Positions 10,023 through 21,227 of a stretch of 64,000 bases of DNA are shown piece by piece (position 1 is the first letter of the stretch; each line of letters opens with the position of its first letter). Position numbers and translations under genes: made by a program. Location: assembly GCF_003265705.1 (NCBI RefSeq), contig NW_020313159.1, positions 1 to 64,000 on the forward strand, read 5' to 3'. Below the pieces are notes generated by a model. It ran no database searches and was not told the origin of the DNA. It saw only the letters and a list, made by a program, of their open reading frames with translations. The stretch comes from Callorhinus ursinus (Eukaryota; Chordata; Mammalia; Carnivora; Otariidae).

Positions 10023-10290
10023 TGCTCCTTCGGGAAGTTACTGGCAGCTCAGCGGGACATGAGGATCCACACCGGGGAACGGAACAGAGGAACCGCTCGG
10101 CTGTCGCTGGGGACACGTTAGGTTTTGTGAGAAACTGCGATCTGAGAGGGCACAGAAGCATTACTCCATCGGCGCAGGTCCTGCTCATTCGTGCGTTTGC
10201 CTTCTGGGAAGGTTTCTTTGACCATAAAACATCAAGACAAGCACACAAACAAAACATTAGCCCGAGACCCTGCGCTGCTCTGTTCTAATG
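10023..10290 (+). pseudogene. Decayed C2H2 zinc-finger relic
   Basis: Two frames together spell a broken zinc-finger array. From 10,023 one frame reads CSFGKLLAAQRDMRIHTGER, which matches the end of a C2H2 finger and the HTGE(R/K) linker, with the first zinc histidine changed to aspartate. That frame meets a stop at about 10,119. A second frame then reads GFVRNCDLRGHRSI, which fits the F-x5-L-x2-H spacing of the next finger but lacks the last histidine and linker. Further along, FAFWEGFFDHKTSRQAH looks like a third, more decayed finger. The cysteine pairs are mostly missing, and a frameshift and stops separate the fingers, so it cannot make a working array. It may be a processed pseudogene or the remnant of a finger exon; no poly(A) or TSD was seen. 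The linker is the strongest evidence. The parent gene is not identified. Confidence 0.6.
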
Positions 10291-11359
10291 TGATGTATGG
10301 CACAGCCGAAGTTCTCCTGTCGTTGTTTATGTATCTGCGTGCACGTCTTGTCTCCGTTAGTATCAGCCCTCTAAGGGCAGGGCGCGGCCCCTGTAATTTC
10401 TCTCCCTGGTGTTGCTTCGGTTCTCCCTGGGCTGCGCAGGAAAGGCTTGCCGTAGACAATGACTCGGAGGTCACAGACCATCACAGACGCCTCGAAATGC
10501 CTTGCTTGCTCACCTCATCAAGAAATCTTCAACTGAGGCAAAATGCCCTCCAAGCTGGACACTTAGAAATTCAACACAAGAACCACACACACAAGCCCTG
10601 GTTCGGAAGATGCTGCTGGTAGAGAGGCATAGCTTGCCGTTTGTGTGATGGGGGGGCTGCACGCCTGGGCTTGAGGTGTTGGAAACATTAACGGGAGGTT
10701 GGGATCCATCCCCGACAAAGGCTGGTACCTGGGCTGCAGCCTCGGCTCCCCCACCTCCCCCTGGCTCCACCAGCCGGGTCCCACCAGCCTGCACCCCGTC
10801 CTCTTGGCAGAGGGGCCCTGGAGGAGGCCGTCGACGTCCCTGGGAGCCCTGGCGGAGCTAGGGGGCAGTCGTGCTACGTGAGCCGCTCAGGCGGCTGGGG
10901 ACTTGTGGCCTCCAGAGCCAGCTCTCGGTCCCCTGTCCCCAGGGCTCCCAGGCTTTGAGCTCAGGAGCCCATCACAAGTCAGAGTACTGACATCTTTTGG
11001 ACCAAAGATGACACTATTTACCCTGCTTATCTTTACACTTCATTTTTCCTTCCTCGTGGACTTAGCCCAGATCTTAGGGCGACATCTTATAACGGAACCG
11101 AGAGACGATGTTACACAGAAGGAAGCTGAGGCTGGGACGGGTCCGTGCTCAGCATATGGTCCTCTGCGTGGTCTTGTCCCAGCACAGGCCGGGCGGCCCG
11201 CTCCTCCGTCCTCCTTGCTGCCCGCGGGCTCTCCCCCTGGGAGCCCAGCCGAACCAACTGCACGCTTCCCTGGGGAATAGGCCTTGAAGTGGGATGGCCT
11301 CCCCAGCGGGGCCTGAACAGCCCATCACTAAGAACATTCTGCTGGTATGTGGTACTTTA
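10291..11359. other. Unique sequence, no gene seen
   Basis: GC-rich around 10,740-10,960. The frames are chance frames. No splice-bounded exon is recognised. Confidence 0.4.
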
Positions 11360-11540
11360 CTCATTATTTAAATTCACAGTAACCCGCCAAGATAAACTAG
11401 GTTATCACCCCTTTTCAACAGATGAGGAGTCTGAAATATATGGTGATTAGCGCACCCAGGCTGGCACAGAGAATGAGCAGCAGAGGCAGCTCTGAATTCC
11501 TGACCTCTGTCCCAAGCCCAGAGCCCTCTGTGAAGTGCCC
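11360..11540 (-). repeat. MIR fragment
   Basis: The antisense MIR landmarks CCCCTTTTCAACAGATGAGG, GCGCACCCAGGCTGGCACAG and GAGGCAGCTCTGAATTCCTG follow in order. Confidence 0.65.
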
Positions 11541-11797
11541 CACGGCCAGTCCAGGAGAAAGGGAGCGAACGGGGGATGGGACAGGGGAGCATAGACCTGT
11601 GGATATAGAAGCGGCTGCAGCAGAGACAGATGTAGCTATGGATCTAGAGACCATAAACATAGTTACCGTCATTGATACACTGTGACTGTCGATCCGATGG
11701 TTATGGATGCAGAGGTAAATATATGGTCATAGATAGACATTGACAAAGATAGAGACAGATACAAAGTGCTCCTTTGAGCTGGCCAAATTAAAATTCT

Positions 11798-11992
11798 TTT
11801 TTTTTTTTATTTTATTTATTTGACAGAGAAAGCTAGAGAGAGAGAGCACAAGCAGGGGGAGAGGCAGAGGGAGAGGGAGAAGCAAGCTCCCCGCTTAGCA
11901 GGGAGCCCGATGCAGGACTCGATCCCGGGACCCTGGGATCATGACCTGAGCCAAAAGCAGACGCTTAACTGACTGAGCCACCCAGGTGCCCC
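11798..11992 (-). repeat. CAN-SINE with perfect TSD
   Basis: A minus-orientation SINE runs from TTTTATTTTATTTATTTGAC to CTGAGCCACCCAGGTGCCCC. The 15-base TSD CCAAATTAAAATTCT (11783-11797 and 11993-12007) is perfect, so this is one of the youngest insertions in the window. Confidence 0.95.
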
Positions 11993-12199
11993 CCAAATTA
12001 AAATTCTGAGATGCAACTAGAAAGCCTGGGTCTAGAGACTGTAGCTCCTGGCTTCCTTCAGTCCACAGGACTCCTTGCTGAAGGGACGCCATGCCAGGGA
12101 GTGCAGGACGCTGGTTCCATAGACTCAAAGGCATGATAAAATTTCCCTCTCTCTTGTTCATCAAAATCAACATTCTATGTAGTTGGAAAATTTTCGAGC

Positions 12200-13290
12200 T
12201 TCCTGGGACAGCGTGGGAGAGTAGTTTATAAATAATTCTACTTTGTCTTTATATATGCAAGGATAGAAGGGAAACTCAAAAAAAACAGTAAAAATATTTG
12301 TTTTATGTTTTACTATTATAAAATTAAATTATAATTTAAGAGCTTCAATACATTTCTAACCATGGTAGATTTTAAGGTAATTATGTGTCTCTTCAGTAAT
12401 ATATTTGCTATCAACTTATTGCATAAAAGGATTGCTTGTGAATTCAAAATTATTTTTAGATTTATAGCCCTTTCAAGTGAAAAAGGGGTTTTTCAGAAAT
12501 ACTTCCGATTTCCAATGTCTGGTGAATCTTCCATTTGCCATCAATAATGCCTCCAAGAGAAATCCTCCTTCATATAAATCCAACCTGACATTCCTATAAT
12601 GCACAGTGCAAGAGAGTGCTCTTAGGGCAAGAAATAATATCTCTGTGAATTATATTAGGCCAGCCTGTTGAAAACATTCATCCCACAATTTATGAATTCA
12701 GATGCTCCCGGAATATGCTTTGGTATTCTAAGGAGATGTAGGTGTTTTCATTTTCATTGGCTGTCTTGATAAATGTTTATTGTGGGCACTGAAAACTGCT
12801 GATCTGGAAAAACATTTTTGTACTCATTTGTTTGCCTGCCTCTAATGTTTATTACTCACATTATCAAAATTGTACATCTCTATTATGCAGCCTAAGGTTG
12901 TTTCGTTATTGTGATTTTTCCAACATAAAGCAGCATCGGTGGAAGCCTCGATGTGCAATGTCCGGCTGTACCTGCGCCTGGGCTGTCTGTCCAGGGGGAG
13001 CTTGGGGAGCACAGAAGCAGAGGTCTGGCTGGAGACACTGTCCTGTTTAGTGTCGTGTGACTTCATGTTGCTTCATGTGCTGTGCAGTGTTGTGTTGCAT
13101 TATGCTGCCCATGGTATATTGTCTTACATCATCCAGAGACCATAGAGGCACGGTTGCAATGCAAAAAATAACAATTTCGTGTGGACTGAGGACAGAGTAA
13201 GTGTTTGGGCTAAATGATACATACCGTCCACACTGTCTACATTCACAGGGCAGTTGGTACTCTCTTCACTTTCTGTCCTGTCACTGTATC
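12200..13290. other. AT-rich unique block, candidate conserved noncoding DNA
   Basis: No recognisable transposon, simple repeat or exon occurs for about 1.1 kb. The composition is AT-rich with TTTATTGTGGGCACTG-like and homeodomain-like TAAT cores. Blocks like this between developmental genes are often conserved; conservation was not tested. Confidence 0.25.
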
Positions 13291-13310
13291 GTTACAATAT
13301 GGGGTTTGAT

Positions 13311-13504
13311 GGGGCACCTGGTTGGCTCAGTCGGTTAAGCGTCTGACTCCTGATTTTGGCTCAGGTCATGATCTCAGCGTGGTGGGATGGAGCCCCATGT
13401 CGGGCTCCATGCTCAGTGGGGAATCTGCTTGAGGTTCTCTCTCTCTCTCCCTCTGCCCCTCCCCCTACTCGCTCTCTCAAATAAATAAATCAATCTTTAA
13501 AAAG
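13311..13504 (+). repeat. CAN-SINE
   Basis: The head is GGGGCACCTGGTTGGCTCAG and the tail AAATAAATAAATCAATCTTT. TSD copies AATATGGGGTTTGAT (13296-13310) and AATATGAGGATTGAT (13505-13519) match at 13 of 15 bases. Confidence 0.9.
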
Positions 13505-13554
13505 AATATGAGGATTGATTTGTTCATTTGGTTGTTTTAAAAGTTAAAGTCTGG

Positions 13555-13855
13555 CAGAGAATCATAGGGGAAGGGAGGGAAAAATGAAACAAGACGAAAC
13601 CAGAGAGGGAGACAAACCGTAAGAGACTCTTAACCTCAGGAAACAAACAGAGCGATGCTGGAGGGGTGGGGGGTGGGAGGGATGGGGTGGCTGGGTGATG
13701 GACATTGGGGAGGGAGGTATGTGCTATGGTGAGCGCTGTGAATTGTGCAAGACTGTTGAATCACAGACCTATACCTCTGAAACAAATAATACATTATATG
13801 TTAATTAAAAAAAAGAAAGAAAGAAAGAAAAGTTATACTGATCACATTGAAAAAA
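13555..13855 (+). repeat. Short L1 3' UTR insertion with a second poly(A)
   Basis: Only the L1 3' UTR is present, from about GGGGAAGGGAGGGAAAAATG to AATACATTATATGTTAATT and an A-rich tail. The TSD AAAAGTTAAAGTCTGG is perfect at 13539-13554 and 13856-13871. Between the first A/GAAA tail and the final A10 tract lies a short non-L1 segment (13831-13849), consistent with a 3' transduction. Confidence 0.88.
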
Positions 13856-13903
13856 AAAAGTTAAAGTCTGGAATCTCAAAACTTACCCAGCCTGCTGCCT
13901 CTG

Positions 13904-13941
13904 GATGTGTGTGTGTGTGTGTGTGTGTGCGCGTGTGTGTG
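13904..13941. repeat. (TG)n microsatellite
   Basis: A run of GT dinucleotides is interrupted by GCGC and ends in TTTTG. Confidence 0.95.
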
Positions 13942-14139
13942 TTTTGAAGATCCCAGGGAACTGGGATGCTACAATTTATCTTCATAACCAGTTCTAATGC
14001 CCAAGCTCCCGAGTCAGCAGCCTTTATCAATACAAGTGAGGAGGCTCAGTTCCTCTCAGGCTGCCCACTCAGTTCTTCTTACACTGATGTCTGTCTTGCT
14101 TAGCTCCTGGCCTACTCCTGGGAGTGGGATTTAACCTGT

Positions 14140-14720
14140 TATTTGAATAATATTTATAAGAGAAAGCATGTAAATAAACATGTAGCATTAAATGAAGAAT
14201 TATTTGTGAAAGCCACTCAATCATTTCCTGTAGTTAGGTCACTGAAAAGGAACCATACACTATTCATTTTCTGAAAGATTTGTTTCAGAAGCATTAGAAA
14301 TCCAAGTGGGAATAAATCAGATTAATTTTCAAAATTAGCAGGGATAAGCTTTATTCTGAAATCATGAATGTTCTCTTTTAATTAAATTCAAATCCTTTTA
14401 ATCCCTCTTAGGCATGTTATAATATTACATAGTAGACTGGCGTGTGGCGGGGGGAGGCAGCAAATATCCTTGATCCCTGTAAATAATTAGACTGGTTGGC
14501 TTGTAAAGCATAATGTCTAACATTGTAAAAATCCCAATCTTCTACTTCTGTCTCACTGGCAAAAGCAAATAGGCTTGTGCCAGGCGTACACACTAAAACA
14601 GGAATTCAGTATTGTTCAAGGACACACACTACAGAGCCCCCGTTAGCTTGCAATGGTTTATTCAACTTGGTTTTCCTCTTCCCAAAAGCATATCAAGAAA
14701 ATCATTAGATTAGTAGCTCT
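14140..14720. other. AT-rich unique block, candidate conserved noncoding DNA
   Basis: The block lacks recognisable repeats and contains several homeodomain-like TAATTA, ATTAAT and TTAATTAAAT cores. It has no coding frame. Regulatory function is inference only. Confidence 0.25.
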
Positions 14721-15749
14721 CACAATATGCTACTGCTCAGCCAGGTCATCAGCCAAGGGGTAGGGACAGGAATCCATTCACTGGAGTGCCATGGAGACAT
14801 GGCAAAGAGCTTGTTTCTGCTTCCCTGAAACACTAGAGGTCCAGCGAGATGACAGCCGCCATTAACGTAAACGTGGCTACCAGCCCAGCCTGCCCAAACC
14901 CACCCTCATTCAGCGCTTCCAAGAAGGGGCAGGCCTGAATCTCACAGACACACCCGCACCCCTACCTCTTCTTCATTTACAGAGTCACAGTGGACCTTCT
15001 TCATCTGTTAATGATTGCAAGCAAGAGGAGACTCAAGCTTACACTGTGGGCAAAGTCAACACTTGCCTGCCCCAGGATATTGATGACGGTCTTCATGCGC
15101 TACGCAGAGTGGGGGATACCTTGCTTGGGCGAGGAGGACTCCTACAAACACATCCTTCTTGTTCTCTTCGGTTTCACTCATTCAGTTCACCAGTATCACG
15201 TGCTCTGTGCTCAGCACTATCCTAGGAAGTGCGAGTACATGCACAAATAAAGTTTATAAGTAAATACAGGACAGTACTTACAGGTCTCAGCTGTCCCATG
15301 CTTACACATTAGGAAAGAGACAAATGTAATTAATCATTTTAATTAATTAATTAAAATATTAGGTAATGACGGATAAGTGCTAGATAGAGAATTAAAATAG
15401 GATCTTGTGGTAGAGCAGATTAGGTCACTAGAGACACAGGGGGACTCTGAAATGTGGAAAGGGGAGGGTGGGCCAGAGGAACCACAGCAGCAGGACATCT
15501 TCCAAACCCCGGCCCCAGCCAGGCGTCCCTTGACCCACCGCCCTAAACTGAAGGTGGCCCAGGAGGGCTCACCCCTTCCCCACATATCCCACAGGAGTTC
15601 TGCCCACCAAGACCAGGTGACCAAGCAGCACCAGCAGGGCTGACCCACTGACAAGAAGTGACTGGGGGACACATGCCCTCCTGCACTTAGAGAAATGGGG
15701 TGGCCTGGGGCTCAAGTAGGGAGGACCCAGAAGCATTCTAGACCTCCTA
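14721..15749. other. Unique sequence, no gene seen
   Basis: Includes a short (TTAA)n stretch near 15,336-15,356. An 86-codon frame at 14,990-15,250 has no recognisable product. Confidence 0.4.
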
Positions 15750-16261
15750 AAGCACCAGATGGCTTGGCCTGAGGAAGGTCCCTCTGCCCCTCAGGTGGCA
15801 CGAGCAGGACCGGTGGGAGCCCCACCAGCACCAGATAAAAGCAGAGCAAACTAGCACCTCAAAGTTTCTGAACGTTCGAATCTTCTCAGAACCCCAGCTC
15901 ACAAAAGTGGGCCAGGAGCTCTGTGCTGAACCTACACAGAGTGACAACCTGCCCCCTGAAATAAAAGCTATGTGCCTCACCCAGAGTCCCCAGTCCAAGA
16001 GCCGAAATGTCTGGAGACACCTGAAGATCACCTGTCACACCCAGAACTAGAAATGTCACAACAAATGGGAAAAGACAACTGGTACCAACAACAAAATCAG
16101 GTCAGATGTTGGAATTAACGGACAAGGAGTTTGAAGCAGAATATATATAAATATATATAATATAAAAATGCCCCAGGGAGTAATTACAAATTCTCTGAAA
16201 ACAAATGAAAATAGAAACCTCAGCAAATAAATAAAAATTATTTTAAAAAACGAAAATCACG

Positions 16262-16975
16262 ATCTCTGAGTCCAATTCTTTATTCCAGAAGCTCCTTTCT
16301 AAGGTAGCGTGCAGCTTAGCACCGTCTCTGTCCGCTTCGGACACTGTGGCATACCACGGCCTGAGCCAGAAAATGCTGAAGATGATGGTGCTGCCCATCA
16401 ACCTCATCTTCAGATCCCTGCGGAATAGCCCCTGATCCAGGTGTGGCGTTACGAGCACGTGAGCAGGCGGGTAGAGGGCTATGTCATTGACGAGTACATG
16501 AGCCTTGGATGACGCAGAAGAGGTTTATTCTAAAAGTCAGGAAAACAACGGGCTCAGATCATGCTAAAAGGGGTTGATGTTACTCTGCTCCAAAGTGTCT
16601 CCAACTAGAAATGATCAATGAAGCGAGAAATTCTTGAGAAGGCCATGTACTTTGTTTTTTGAGGTGTCGTTTCTTAGAATAGTCCGAAAAAAATTTGTTC
16701 ATACTGGTTTTTTTAAAGATTTTATTTATTTATTTATTTATTTGAGAGACAGAGAGCACAGCTGGGGGAGAAGCAGAGAGAGAGGGAGAAGCAGACTCCC
16801 CACTGAGCAGGGAGCCCGACATGGGGCTCGATCCCAGGACCCCAGGTTCACGACCTGAGCCGAAGGCAGACGCTTAACTGACTGAGCCACACAAGCGCCC
16901 CGTGTTCGTACTGTTTTGATTACCTTTATGTTATTACCAGATGACAATAAATGCTGTGGGGTGTTTTTTACCTAA
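16262..16975 (+). pseudogene. SNRPE processed pseudogene
   Basis: This is a retrocopy of SNRPE, the Sm-core small nuclear ribonucleoprotein E. The 5' UTR end TCTGTCCGCTTCGGACAC is present, then a frame from 16,346 reads VAYHGLSQKMLKMMVLPINL and IFRSLRN, matching the SNRPE N-terminus. The start codon ATG is GTG. After the asparagine a shift and in-frame stop follow, with later small deletions, so the frame is broken. The C-terminal end AAAGTGTCTCCAACTAG stops at 16,608. A typical SNRPE 3' UTR follows, split by a SINE, and ends with GACAATAAATGCTGTGGGG. No introns are present. The copy sits inside HAL1; ACGAAAATCAC upstream and ATGAAAATTAC downstream may be its decayed TSD. Confidence 0.9.
16707..16902 (-). 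repeat. CAN-SINE inside the SNRPE retrocopy
   Basis: A minus-orientation SINE interrupts the SNRPE 3' UTR. The TSD is TGTTCATACTG (16696-16706) and TGTTCGTACTG (16903-16913). SNRPE 3' UTR text continues directly after it. Confidence 0.95.
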
Positions 16976-18070
16976 AAAGTAATAATCATAAATAAAGAAT
17001 GAAAATTACAGAACTGAAAAAATACGGCAACCAAAATAGAAAACTCACTGGACAGGCTCCACGGTGCAGTAGAAAGGACACATGAGAAATCAGTGAACTT
17101 GAGGACAGACCAGTGGAATTTACACCACTTCAACAAGAGAGAGAAAATGACAGAAAAAAAAGCAGCTTCAGGGACTGTGGGACAATAATTAGCGATCCAA
17201 CATTCATTTCCTCAGAGTCCCAAAAGGAAAGGGAAGAAGGGTAGAGCTGAAAGTGGATTTAAGGAAACCCTGGCTGAAAACTTGGGAAATTTGATAAAAT
17301 ACATAAACCTCCAGATTCAAGAAGTTAGGTCACCTTAGACATGATAAACCCCCCCCCAAAATTCATTGACGATGCATCGAAATTAAACTTCTGGACACAC
17401 AGACCAAGCAAAAATCTTGAAGGCAGCCAGAGAGATGTCACAAAGTACCGATAAAGGAACACCAATTCGAAGGGTAGCAGATTCCTCATCTGAGACCACA
17501 GAGGCCAGAAGGAAGCCGCGTGATGTTTTTCAGGTCCTGGAAGAAAAGAGCTGTCAGCCACAAATTCTATATCCTCCGCCAAACTATCTTTGAGGAGTGA
17601 AGGGAAAATAGAGACGTTCTGGGAAGCAGAAAAACCGGAACACTCGGTCACTTGCAGACCCTTCCAGAATGGCCACAGGAAGCCCTCAGAAGGTCAGGAC
17701 GATGAGGCAGGCAGGGGCCTGGGGACATCAGCAAGGAAGGCCAGGAAGATCGGAAACCGGCAGATACCAGAGGCCTGCCTTTTCCTCGTGAGTTCTCTAC
17801 ATCAACTTTGATGATCAAAACAAAAATTATAACACCATTTGATATTTGGGACCATGATATGTGACAGTGACAAAAGGAAAGGAGCCGAAATGGAATCAGG
17901 TGTGGTTGCTTCACGTGAAGAGGAAGAATGGCGGCCCGCAGAGTCCACACTCCCTGAACACTGGTCCGAAGAAACTGACCGACTGAACTACGACCCAGCA
18001 AGCTCATACCAAATTTGGGGAAAGCACACTGAAATGTGTGTCCTTAGCGCTCTATCACTGAGACCCACTG

Positions 18071-19559
18071 CTTGATGGAACAGTATTTAAAATGTTTGGG
18101 CACTTAAATGTGTGGACAGAAAAATCCCTCTTGCTTATTTTCCCTTGATTTAGCCATAGTCAAACCTGCAAATGCATAAATTTATCCTAAGTGACGGTGA
18201 CTTACATAATGATGGCTACCTCTGTTTGCAGTTGCGATTTTAAAACCCGTGACCTGACAAGCCATCACTCTGTAGGGCACACATCCAAAAGGTCTTACTC
18301 TGCACACAAGGTGGCTCATGACCTTCTCTTTTGCCTGAAGCAGGAGCGCTGCCTTTACCATTCGCCCTGTGTTTCTACAACCACCTGCAATCAGATGGAA
18401 AGAGAGCGGGTTCTGCTGAGCGGGCAGCCAAGCCGCAGAGATGCAGCCACAAATGCGAGACTGGGAAGGTAGACAGGGGATGCTAAGAGACACAAGGGAG
18501 GCAGCCCTGATGCCCAGAGCCCACTCACTGGGTGGACGGTGGCAGGAGGACAGCCCTGCCCTCGGGAGCCTGTGGTCTTGTGACAAGGGTACTCCCTCCT
18601 TCGTGCGGTTGCCCCGCTCGCCCCCTCAGACCATGGATTGGCCATTTCAGGGCTCTTCCTTGGAGAGGCAGCCTCGGGGTGGGGGGGCATCCTGGTGAGG
18701 CTGGAGTGGTCTCCACCCCTCTGTTTCTGGGCCCTGCAGATGGCGGTTGCCGCACACCTGCTTGGACTTCTCTGAGGTTGGGGTTCCGTGTACCCCCAAC
18801 TTGACAGTGTGGTTGGGCCCCGTAGTGTGAACCCCTGACCACCCTGGGCTTCACCTGCCTTTGTCTCAGGTCCTGCTTCCGGCCCTGCCTCTCCCTTAGG
18901 GATCCCAACTCTGCAGAGTCTAGGAGAGTGGCTGCCACCAGCACCCTGGCCTCGTGCTGTGGAAGAGAGAAGCTGGACCACAAGAACGTGCCCTCAGGCG
19001 TTCTCATCGGAAGGCTCTACTGCAGTCGGGGTCCCCTTTCAGCCCCTGAGTGGAGGACTGGCCTTGCCCTTCAGCCCCCGGCTCCACAGCCATGATAACA
19101 ATACGATAGCACCGCTGTGTCCCTCACACTGAATTCGCCCTAGGTCCTCTGCTGAAATGGAGTTTCTGAACCTGTAAAGCTCAGGGCAAGAGCCTGAACA
19201 ATGAAAAATTTACTGAGTTAATGAATCTGACCCTGGGAGACCTTCCCTGGAGGGGCATGCTCTTGACTGTGCCCGGAGCGTTCGGCAGGGGCTGGCCCTC
19301 AGTCATGGGAAAGCCAGAAGGGGAATAAGCATGGGCCGTTAAACGGAAGACACTCGGCTGGGGTTACGTTTGCCTCCCCTTGGGAAATCCTGGAGACACT
19401 GAAACATGCCCTGGGGCTCTGGGAGCCTGGGCCCCTGCGGCCTCCCTGGACCATTCAACTCAAGTCTATCAGCTGTGCCCAGAGGCCTGCACCTGCCAAC
19501 CCCACCCACCCTCTGCCGGCACATATGACTCGCTTTGCACCCATTTGCACGTAAATGCA
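18071..19559. other. Unique sequence, no gene seen
   Basis: GC-rich between 18,480 and 19,080, which creates long chance frames on both strands (the longest about 200 codons, minus strand). None has a recognisable domain or good exon borders. Confidence 0.4.
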
Positions 19560-20190
19560 ATGCCACAAATAAAACACTAAATTCAGAATTTAGAGAAAAT
19601 TCTGAATTCAGAGAAAAAATAGAATCCAGAACACTGTGAGCTTTTCCTCTGGAAAAGTAGAAGGGACAACTGTGGAAGTGTTAATATTGATACTGCGTTG
19701 AGACCACATTTCAAATGCCAAGTTTCTATGTAATTGTGAGATACAGATAAAAATAGAGGAATTATTATAATTCCGTCATAATTTGCTACTTGACCAAAAT
19801 AAACTAATAAGATAAATAAATACAGCTGCTTTTGCCCAACTGACTAATATGACCTGCATGGAAATAAAATACTGGATGAGCTGAAGACGCCGTGTTTAAA
19901 CTGGATTAGCGACAGAATCTCAGTGTGCTGTTTCAATATAATTAACGTGATGATTTAATATGTTTTTAGCTCAGAATCGTGAGGAGTTTTTTTTTGTAAT
20001 AGCGTAGAAATAAAAACACACTCGTCCAGACATCAGAGGAATAAAAGGTTGTCATATTTTTGAGTTCCCTTGGCAGAACCATCCATCTCGCCCTGCGCAG
20101 GAGAAGGGAGATGTTGTTCTTCCAATCATTCTCAGTCATTATTTAACGCGGGGCAACAGCCCCAGTCTTCACTAATATATTAACCTATGG
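19560..20190. other. AT-rich unique block, candidate conserved noncoding DNA
   Basis: No repeat is recognised. Motif-rich text includes ATAATTAACGTGATGATTTA, TTATTATAATTCCGTCATAA and TTATTTAACGCGGGG. There is no coding frame. It is among the least repeat-like stretches of the intergenic region. Confidence 0.3.
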
Positions 20191-21226
20191 CTCAAAAAGG
20201 CCTTGCAGTGAACCAACCGAGGACTCCTCGTGATGGGTTTATATCACGGGGCTTGGAGAGACTGACCTCAGGGTTAAGCCTAACGTTAGCTGCAGATGGA
20301 AGAAGCCCACCAGAGAGCCGGGAGGGGGCCGGCAGAGCCCCTGCCTGGTGCGTGATAGAGCACCAGTTAAAAATAGCCACGATGCGACCTGATAATGCAA
20401 CACCTTGCAGCTTCAGAAAGAAGGAGGTAGATCCACTGCACCTGCCTGGCCTCGGCTTCTGCTCCTTCCGCGGCAGCCCCGCCAGCCTCCTTGCCTTCGC
20501 CTGGACCACACGCCCTGCTCTTCCCCAGGCAACACTTCCTTTAGGGGAACATGGAAGAGAAGGATCAAGACCCAACATCACCTCGCTGAGGCCTCCTCTC
20601 AACACGTTTTAAAGATCGAAACCCTCACCAGCCAGAGCCGCCCCTTCAATGCTTTGTTTTTGGCCACAGTGCATGTCATTGACATGCAATGTATCTTATT
20701 TACCTTGATTTTCACTTTTCTCCCCTAAAAGGTGAATTCCATAAGGTCCATAAGGGCAGGAGGATGAGTCAGGACCCAAGCAGGAAACAGAGGGGAACCT
20801 TGACTTGGCTTCTTTGAGGACAGTTTATTAAAAGGGCCATTTCCCAAGATTTGGATCGAGGCAGGGAAGGCTGGGGTGAGGCAGCTCCCCAGGGCAGGGA
20901 CTCAGCCTGGAGGGGGGGTGTTTGAGGGAAGGATAGCCGAAGGGGGGAGCCACCTGACCTTCAGTTCAGGGAAGCTCAGCCAGTGCTAACTGCCCCACAG
21001 CGAGGGACTCTGGGTCCTATATGCACGCCCCCCAACTCCACGGCTGCTCCTCATTTCCCACCCTAACTAGAAACCAGAGGGTGGGGGCTCCACTAAATCA
21101 GCCTTCCAGGCCACAGAGCAGAGGGCAGAGGGTGGAGGGGCATCTGCAAGGTGACACAGAAGGGAAGTCAGGTCTGTCTGCTGTTGAATTCCCACCACTA
21201 CCGGTGCACAGGAAGTGTCCTGGGGC
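20191..21226. other. Unique sequence, no gene seen
   Basis: A 141-codon plus frame and an overlapping 137-codon minus frame (20,187-20,612) are compositional shadows of each other, with no recognised domain. Confidence 0.4.
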
Positions 21227-21227
21227 T

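Larger units (their letters stand above)
15750..18070 (+). repeat. HAL1 (half-L1) element, interrupted
   Basis: The order of a HAL1-type element is visible: GATGTTGGAATTAACGGACA, AATGCCCCAGGGAGTAATTA, then after a break GAACTGAAAAAATACGGCAA, TCAGTGAACTTGAGGACAGA, CAGGGACTGTGGGACAATAA, AAATCTTGAAGGCAGCCAGA and CACAAATTCTATATCCTCCG, ending in a diverged 3' region. HAL1 carries an ORF1-like protein and no reverse transcriptase; the reading frame here is broken. The outer limits are approximate. Confidence 0.7.

Noticed and set aside
18391..19007. 196- and 160-codon minus frames
   Set aside because: They overlap each other in different frames in GC-rich DNA, with no recognisable domain or splice-bounded structure.
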